DNA of 16,833 nucleotides from Deltaproteobacteria bacterium (lineage in GTDB: Bacteria; Desulfobacterota; Desulfobaccia; Desulfobaccales; 0-14-0-80-60-11). Below the pieces are notes generated by a model. That model saw only the letters and a program-made list of their open reading frames with translations. It was not told where the DNA came from and made no database searches. How positions within the stretch are numbered: position 1 is the stretch's first letter; each line of letters starts with the position of its first letter. The translations under genes and the position numbers were made by a program. This document shows, piece by piece, positions 12,510 to 16,833 of the stretch. The stretch covers positions 1 to 16,833 of the forward strand of contig JAKAGH010000029.1 in assembly GCA_021817645.1 (NCBI GenBank), read 5' to 3'.

Positions 12510-14585
12510 TCAGCGGTTGAACTGCCCCAGCCTGGCGGCCAGTTCCTCCGGGGTCTTAATTGCCGGGCGGCAGGCGAAATTATGGCAGAGATAAGCGGTG
12601 GGGCCGTCTCCCAGGGGGCCATAGGTCTGGGCCGCGGGAGAGAGCTTTTCCAGCAGGGCGCAATCCGCCGGATTTTTCAACAGCAGGCGTCTTTCCGGCA
12701 AAAAGGAGAGATAAGCCGCCTGCAGCATATCCTGCAGGCGGCGGTCGCCGGGGTCTCCCACCAGGGTGAGGTCCAGGGGCGGAGTGAGGTAAAGCACGGC
12801 CACGGTCCCCAGGTGGGCAAAACCGAAGGCGTTTTCCTGGAGCCGGCTCTGGCAGCGGCGGAAAATGGCCAGGGCCCGGTCCCGGTAGCGGGGCTCTTCG
12901 GTGAGCCGGTGCAGCTTGAGGCAGACCCGGGCGGCCATGGAGTTGCCCGAAGGGATGGTCTGATCAAAGATACTTTTGGAGCGGACCAGCGGGCTTTCCT
13001 GATCCTGGGCCACATAGAAATAGAGGCCGTCCGCCGGGTCCAGGAATTTTTCGTCCAGGATGGCCATGAGGCGCTGGGCCTGGGTCAGCCAGGCCGGGTC
13101 GAAATCGGTCTCATAGAGGTCCAGCAGGGCCTGGGCCAGGAAGGCATAGTCTTCCGAGAACCCCGGCCCGCTGCTCCGTCCGGCCGCATAGCTCCGATGG
13201 AGACCGTCCCCCTGGAGGAGGGTCGCTAAAATAAACCGGGCCGCCCGGGCCGCGGCCTCGTAATAGCGCGGCTCCTCCAGAACCTGGGCCCCCTGGGCCA
13301 GGGCCGAGATCATGAGCCCGTTCCAGGAGGTGATGATCTTCTCATCCCGGTGGGGCTTAACCCGCTTCTCCCGCATCCGCTGCAGGAGCGCCACGGCTTC
13401 CGCCAGGGCCGTGTCCACCTGCTCCGGGGTTTTGGCAAAGTTAGCCGCCAGTTCCTCCCGGGTCAGAGGCCGGGTCAGGATGTTCAGGCCCTCAAAATTT
13501 CCCTCCCGGGTAATTCCCAGGGCGGCGGCGGTTAAGGGGGTCAGCTCGGGGCCCACGGCCCGCTCGACCTCCCGCTGGCTCCAGACGTAGTATTTTCCCT
13601 CCACCCCTTCGCTGTCCGCGTCCCAACCCGCATAAAAGCCGCCGCCGGGGGCCTGCATCTCCCGGAGCACAAAGTCCAGGGTTTCGGCGGCGATGCGCCG
13701 GGAGAAAGGAGCGCCGGTGAGCTGGAAATGCGCCAGATAGAGGGGCACCAGTTGGGCGTTGTCGTAGAGCATCTTTTCAAAATGAGGCACCAGCCAGGCC
13801 GCGTCCACGGTATAGCGATGGAACCCGCCCCCCAGTTGGTCATAAATGCCCCCCCGGGCCATCTTTTTCAGGGTAAAGGCCAATTTTTCCAGAAACTGAG
13901 CCTCCCCGGCATAGCGGTAATAATGGAGGAGAAAGCTCCACTCCAGGGAGAGGGGGAATTTGGGGGCCTCGCCGAAGCCGCCATGTTCGGCATCGAACGC
14001 CTTTAAAAAACTTTGGGCCGCCTGGGACAGGGACTCCGCATCAGGCTCCGCTCCCTCCCCGGCCGTAGCTTCGATTTTCTCCAGGTGCTCGATCACCCGG
14101 CGGGACAACTCTGCGATCTGCTCCTGGTTCTGGCGGAAAGCCTGGCTCAGGGCCAGCAGCAGCCGGGAGAATCCCGGCAGGCCGCCCCGGTCCGCGGGGG
14201 GAAAATAGGTGCCCCCATAAAAAGGCTTCAGGTCCGGGGTGAGAAAGACGTTCAAAGGCCAGCCTCCCCGGCCGGTGAGCGCGGTGACCACGTTCATATA
14301 GGTCTCGTCCAGGTCGGGCCTTTCCTCCCGGTCCACCTTGATGCTGATGAAATGCTCGTTCAGCAGACCGGCGATGCCTTCGTCTTCGAAGGATTCATGG
14401 GCCATGACGTGGCACCAGTGGCAGGTGGAGTAGCCGATGCTCAGGAAGATGGGCTTATTTTCCCGGCGGGCCCGCTCCAACGCCTCCGGCCCCCAAGGGT
14501 ACCAGTCCACGGGGTTGAACTTATGCTGCTGCAGATAAGGGCTGGAAGCCTGGGCCAGGTGGTTGGCGCGGGGTTCTATATGCAT
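12510..14585 (-). CDS. YyaL/DUF255 thioredoxin-domain protein
   Basis: A 691-residue protein of the YyaL/spermatogenesis-associated 20 family. The N-terminal thioredoxin-like domain (about 1-165) opens with the family signature: ANHLAQASSPYLQQHKFNPV, then DWYPWGPEA, GYSTCHWCHVM with C55-x-x-C58, and KVDREERPDLD, GGWPLNVFLTPD, GGTYFPP. The rest (about 190-680) is helical and resembles an alpha/alpha barrel of the glycan-processing fold, with GGFGEAPKFP, GGIYDQLGGGFHRYTVD, WLVPHFEKMLYDNAQL, DADSEGVEGKYYVW and KIITSWNGLMISALA. Its biochemical role is not established; a redox or sugar-linked function has been proposed. AAGGAA lies seven bases before the ATG. It starts ten bases after the coiled-coil gene, so both are surely one transcript. 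Confidence 0.95.
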   Translation of the reverse strand: MHIEPRANHLAQASSPYLQQHKFNPVDWYPWGPEALERARRENKPIFLSIGYSTCHWCHVMAHESFEDEGIAGLLNEHFISIKVDREERPDLDETYMNVVTALTGRGGWPLNVFLTPDLKPFYGGTYFPPADRGGLPGFSRLLLALSQAFRQNQEQIAELSRRVIEHLEKIEATAGEGAEPDAESLSQAAQSFLKAFDAEHGGFGEAPKFPLSLEWSFLLHYYRYAGEAQFLEKLAFTLKKMARGGIYDQLGGGFHRYTVDAAWLVPHFEKMLYDNAQLVPLYLAHFQLTGAPFSRRIAAETLDFVLREMQAPGGGFYAGWDADSEGVEGKYYVWSQREVERAVGPELTPLTAAALGITREGNFEGLNILTRPLTREELAANFAKTPEQVDTALAEAVALLQRMREKRVKPHRDEKIITSWNGLMISALAQGAQVLEEPRYYEAAARAARFILATLLQGDGLHRSYAAGRSSGPGFSEDYAFLAQALLDLYETDFDPAWLTQAQRLMAILDEKFLDPADGLYFYVAQDQESPLVRSKSIFDQTIPSGNSMAARVCLKLHRLTEEPRYRDRALAIFRRCQSRLQENAFGFAHLGTVAVLYLTPPLDLTLVGDPGDRRLQDMLQAAYLSFLPERRLLLKNPADCALLEKLSPAAQTYGPLGDGPTAYLCHNFACRPAIKTPEELAARLGQFNR

Positions 14586-14595
14586 CGGCGATTCC

Positions 14596-14886
14596 TTATT
14601 TCTTAAATTTCGAGAGAATCTTGCCTACGGCTTCTTCCAGGTTGCCCCGGGCCTTTTCCGCCCGGTCCTTGAAGGATTCCCATTTATCCGCGCCGGCTTC
14701 CTTAAGTTCCTGGAGCTTCTGCCGGGCTTCCTGCTGCTTGGCGCTCAATTCGGCCACTTTTTTATCAATCTCCACCCTGGCTTCTTCCCCGGCCTTGGCG
14801 GCCTTGACCTTCAATTCCGCCACCTTGGCATCCAGCTGCTCCAATCCTTCCGCCATTTTTTGCAAGTAAGTCTTTTTTTCTTCCAT
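14596..14886 (-). CDS. Small Lys/Glu/Ala-rich coiled-coil protein
   Basis: About 96 residues from MEEKKTYLQKM, almost entirely one long charged helix (EGLEQLDAKVAELKVKAAK, ELSAKQQEARQKLQELKEAG), then DKWESFKDRAEKARGNLEEAVGKI and a basic end SKFKK. No signal peptide, membrane helix or cysteine. I chose the ATG at 14886 because GGGAG lies just upstream; an ATG at 14904 would add six residues but lacks a ribosome site. It resembles generic small stress-type coiled-coil proteins; no function can be assigned. Its stop is ten bases before the YyaL-type gene, whose ribosome site nearly touches this stop. Confidence 0.8.
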   Translation of the reverse strand: MEEKKTYLQKMAEGLEQLDAKVAELKVKAAKAGEEARVEIDKKVAELSAKQQEARQKLQELKEAGADKWESFKDRAEKARGNLEEAVGKILSKFKK

Positions 14887-15061
14887 GAGGTCTCCCGGCG
14901 CCATTAAGGCGCAGATAATACCGCAGCCCGAACTCCCCGATGGCGACGCCTGTCATACCGATCCACCTTAAAAGACATGCAACTGTCGGGGCGAACCTGG
15001 TCTCAGATTTAAGGTGCTTTAAGAGTAAGTTAAGGCCCCGGGAGCTTGAGTCAAGGGAGGC

Positions 15062-16033
15062 CTAAATGCTGGTCAGGTCTGAAAATTCTTCATCCCGGGC
15101 CAGCCGGCTCAATTCTTCCAGGAGCTCTTGCAATTCCCCGGCATCCCGGAACCTGACCTCCAGGTGGAAATCCGGGCCTTCAAAGGCCGGGGGCGGCTGC
15201 AGCCGCAAGCGGGGGTGCTGCCGCAGCCCCAACCGCTGCAACCCGGTCTGGAAGCCTTGCTGGGCCGCAGCCAAGCGGGGTGAGACCAGCTTTTGCAGGA
15301 GGAGGCGCAGGGCCGCAGCCCTGGCCTGGAGGGTCCCGGCTTCCTCCTGCAAATATTGGCGGAACTCCTCCCGGGAGAGGATCTCCGCCGGGGAAGCGCC
15401 TTCCCGCCGGGCCAGGAGCTCCAGGCCTTGCAGAAATTCTTCCTGCTTGCTTTGGGACAGGGGCAATGCCTCGAGAAAAGGCGCTGCCGCTCTCCGATCC
15501 TGTGATTCCCAGGAGGCCAGCATCTGGGCCGCGGGCAGGGACAGCCGGCCCTGGGCTGCGAGGCGCTGCCAGGGGTCCTCCAACGCCGCCAGCGCCAGGA
15601 GCCGCTCCAGGAGCGTGAGAGACGGCGCCAGCCCTAAACATGGGAGAAATTTCTGTATAACGATTTGCCGGTCCCAATACTGGAGCAGCCGCACCGCCAG
15701 CCGGGCCTGTTCCAGGACATTAAAGCCCCGGCTGAGAGCGTTGTCATGCAGGTGAATCAAAAGACAGCGGGCCTCAGGAGTAGCCGCGGGCAGGACCCGG
15801 GCGGTTACCTGCTCCCAGCCCAGTTGGGCTACGGCCAGCACGCGCTTCCAGCCGGTGACCACCTGGAAGCGGTCCCCGTTAAGGGACCGCACCCAGGGAG
15901 GATTGAGCAACCCCACCTCCTGGATGGAGGCTTGCAGGCGGGAGAGGTCCGGGCGCGGGGCAAAGACAAAGGTTTGATCTTCCCGGTCCAGCGCTCCCAA
16001 GGGAATTTCCTGGAAAGTAGCGGCGGCGATCAT
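15062..16033 (-). CDS. Orphan ParB/Spo0J-like protein
   Basis: A 323-residue protein with a ParB N-terminal (CTPase-fold) domain at about 8-115: IPLGALD, SIQEVGLLNPPWVR, FQVVTGWKRVLAVAQLGW, then HDNALSRGFNVLEQARLAV, corresponding to the GERRxxA and ENxxRxxLNPLE motifs of ParB. The usual Glu of GERR is Trp62 here. A ParB-type helix-turn-helix region follows (about 125-215, LGLAPSLTLLERLLALAAL and GRLSLPAAQMLASW). The C-terminal third is Leu/Gln/Arg-rich and helical and ends acidic. No parA and no clear parS is seen nearby, so a role in chromosome partition is doubtful; DNA-binding regulation is more likely. No SD precedes the ATG, so initiation may be weak or leaderless. Confidence 0.85.
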   Translation of the reverse strand: MIAAATFQEIPLGALDREDQTFVFAPRPDLSRLQASIQEVGLLNPPWVRSLNGDRFQVVTGWKRVLAVAQLGWEQVTARVLPAATPEARCLLIHLHDNALSRGFNVLEQARLAVRLLQYWDRQIVIQKFLPCLGLAPSLTLLERLLALAALEDPWQRLAAQGRLSLPAAQMLASWESQDRRAAAPFLEALPLSQSKQEEFLQGLELLARREGASPAEILSREEFRQYLQEEAGTLQARAAALRLLLQKLVSPRLAAAQQGFQTGLQRLGLRQHPRLRLQPPPAFEGPDFHLEVRFRDAGELQELLEELSRLARDEEFSDLTSI

Positions 16034-16143
16034 GAGAGGTTTGAAAATAGTCTGCCTTAATGAGATGGATTAATTGCAGAAAGGGAGGGCACTGCCCACC
16101 AATGCCTTTTGGAAAAGAATCGCTTAACTAAGCCGTATTAGGT

Positions 16144-16632
16144 TTAGTACCAGTAGCCATAGGGATAATATGGCCGCGGGGGATAATACCCGTAATAAGG
16201 CGGTGGATAGGCTCCCGGAGGTCCATAAGCTCCTGGAGGGGGACCGGCTCCCGGCGGCGGATAACCTCTCGGGGGCTGGGCGGTTGCCGGAGGCTGATTG
16301 GCCCCTGGCGGCGGACTGGCCCCCTGGGGCTGCTGCTCAGGATAAACACCATACTGCTTATAATAATCCTCACGCCAGCGCTGGTAATCCCCCTGAGACT
16401 GTTGCTGCTGGCGGTTATAGTCGTCCCAGGCCTGTTGCTGGCCCTGCTGATAATCCTTCTGGGCCTGCTCCCGCCGCTGATAATAATCCGTCCACTGCTG
16501 CTGCATCTCCGGTGAGAGCCGGTTCCAGGCCGCATCGTCCTGGGAAGGAGGGTAAGGTGGGTAGGCAGCTACGCATCCCGTAATCAGGGAAGCAGTCAAA
16601 ACGGCCATGCTGGCCAGCCTTAAAAAACTCAC
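16144..16632 (-). CDS. Tyr/Pro/Gly/Gln-rich lipoprotein
   Basis: A 162-residue predicted lipoprotein. The signal peptide MSFLRLASMAVLTASLITGC ends in lipobox ITGC with lipidated Cys20. The start is a GTG (16632); an internal ATG eight codons later would remove the positive n-region, so GTG is preferred, with GGGGA about ten bases upstream. After a short PPYPPS spacer comes a Gln/Tyr/Arg/Asp-rich segment (about 35-95, WTDYYQRREQAQKDYQQ), and then a low-complexity tail of PPPGA, GPPGAY and PYYGYYPPRP repeats ending PYGYWY. The tail is probably disordered. It should sit in the inner leaflet of the outer membrane or face the periplasm. No enzymatic domain is seen and the function is unknown. Confidence 0.85.
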   Translation of the reverse strand: MSFLRLASMAVLTASLITGCVAAYPPYPPSQDDAAWNRLSPEMQQQWTDYYQRREQAQKDYQQGQQQAWDDYNRQQQQSQGDYQRWREDYYKQYGVYPEQQPQGASPPPGANQPPATAQPPRGYPPPGAGPPPGAYGPPGAYPPPYYGYYPPRPYYPYGYWY

Positions 16633-16670
16633 GGCAATCTTATCCCCAGGCTAAGGATTCTATTACGATG

Positions 16671-16699
16671 ATTAGACCATCTAAATATAGAAAAGTTAA
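16671..16699 (-). promoter_or_regulatory. Sigma70-type promoter of the lipoprotein gene
   Basis: On the minus strand TTAACT (16699-16694) and TCTAAT (16676-16671) are separated by exactly 17 bases, matching the consensus at four and five of six positions. The predicted start near 16664 gives a leader of about 30 bases before the GTG. Confidence 0.6.
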
Positions 16700-16833
16700 G
16701 AGAAACAGGCCTGAGAATCAGCTTTCCCGCCTGAGGACACCGGGATTTCCCCTGTCTTCCAGGTGCTTCTGGCCGCGGTCCAGCGCCGCTTTAGCCGCCC
16801 AACATGAACATTAAAAACCCGGAAAGAGTAGGA

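Noticed and set aside
12357..13229. Plus-strand frame of 290 codons overlapping the MITE-like element and the YyaL-type gene
   Set aside because: It lies antisense to a clear protein family, lacks a ribosome site, and begins inside the inverted repeat.
16804..16833. ATG near the right edge (MNIKNPERVG) as the start of a plus-strand gene
   Set aside because: There is no Shine-Dalgarno sequence before it and only ten codons are visible, so it cannot be supported.
1..16833. Search by eye for CRISPR arrays, tRNA genes, toxin-antitoxin pairs, phage or defence genes
   Set aside because: No regular spacer-repeat array, cloverleaf, toxin-like pair, integrase, nuclease or helicase operon was seen.

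Overview
The window looks like part of a GC-rich bacterial chromosome. The best guess is a Desulfobacterota (deltaproteobacterial) anaerobe, perhaps near Desulfobacca or Syntrophobacterales. The clues are an F0-only ATP synthase operon (atpZ-atpI-atpB-atpE) detached from the F1 genes, a subunit c resembling the Geobacter type, a rex gene directly behind it, and many long G/C-run palindromes between genes. No phage, plasmid, transposase, CRISPR, tRNA or rRNA gene is visible. The lineage is an inference from gene style, not from a marker gene.

Positions 1-5735 are read on the plus strand. A palindrome (8-53) precedes a soluble GAF-PAS-PAS-PAS histidine kinase (91-2559). A 0.7 kb gene-free stretch follows, holding several repeat families. 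Then comes the F0 operon (3249-4997): AtpZ, AtpI, subunit a and subunit c. A UUCG-capped terminator separates atpE from rex (about 5100-5735). A Rex-operator-like sequence lies between terminator and gene, which suggests autoregulation by NADH/NAD+.

From 5873 to 16632 everything reads on the minus strand. In window order: a 45-residue single-helix membrane protein with a good sigma70 promoter (5873-6010); three consecutive hairpins ending in the uvrA terminator; uvrA (6546-9359); a 74-residue basic orphan (9432-9656); a three-PAS, GAF, GGDEF diguanylate cyclase whose PAS units are 384-nt tandem duplications (9980-12178); a MITE-like palindromic element (12343-12478); a YyaL/DUF255 thioredoxin-fold protein (12510-14585) coupled to an upstream coiled-coil gene (14596-14886); an orphan ParB-like protein (15062-16033); and a Tyr/Pro/Gly-rich lipoprotein (16144-16632).

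The window combines energy conservation and redox sensing (F0, Rex), cytosolic signalling (histidine kinase, c-di-GMP synthase) and DNA repair (UvrA) with several small uncharacterised proteins. I see no clear new multi-gene system. The best leads are the promoter-backed 45-residue membrane protein with a palindrome over its -35 box, the candidate Rex operator, the Na+-type ligand pattern in subunit c, the recent PAS triplication, the orphan ParB-like protein, and the structured repeats.
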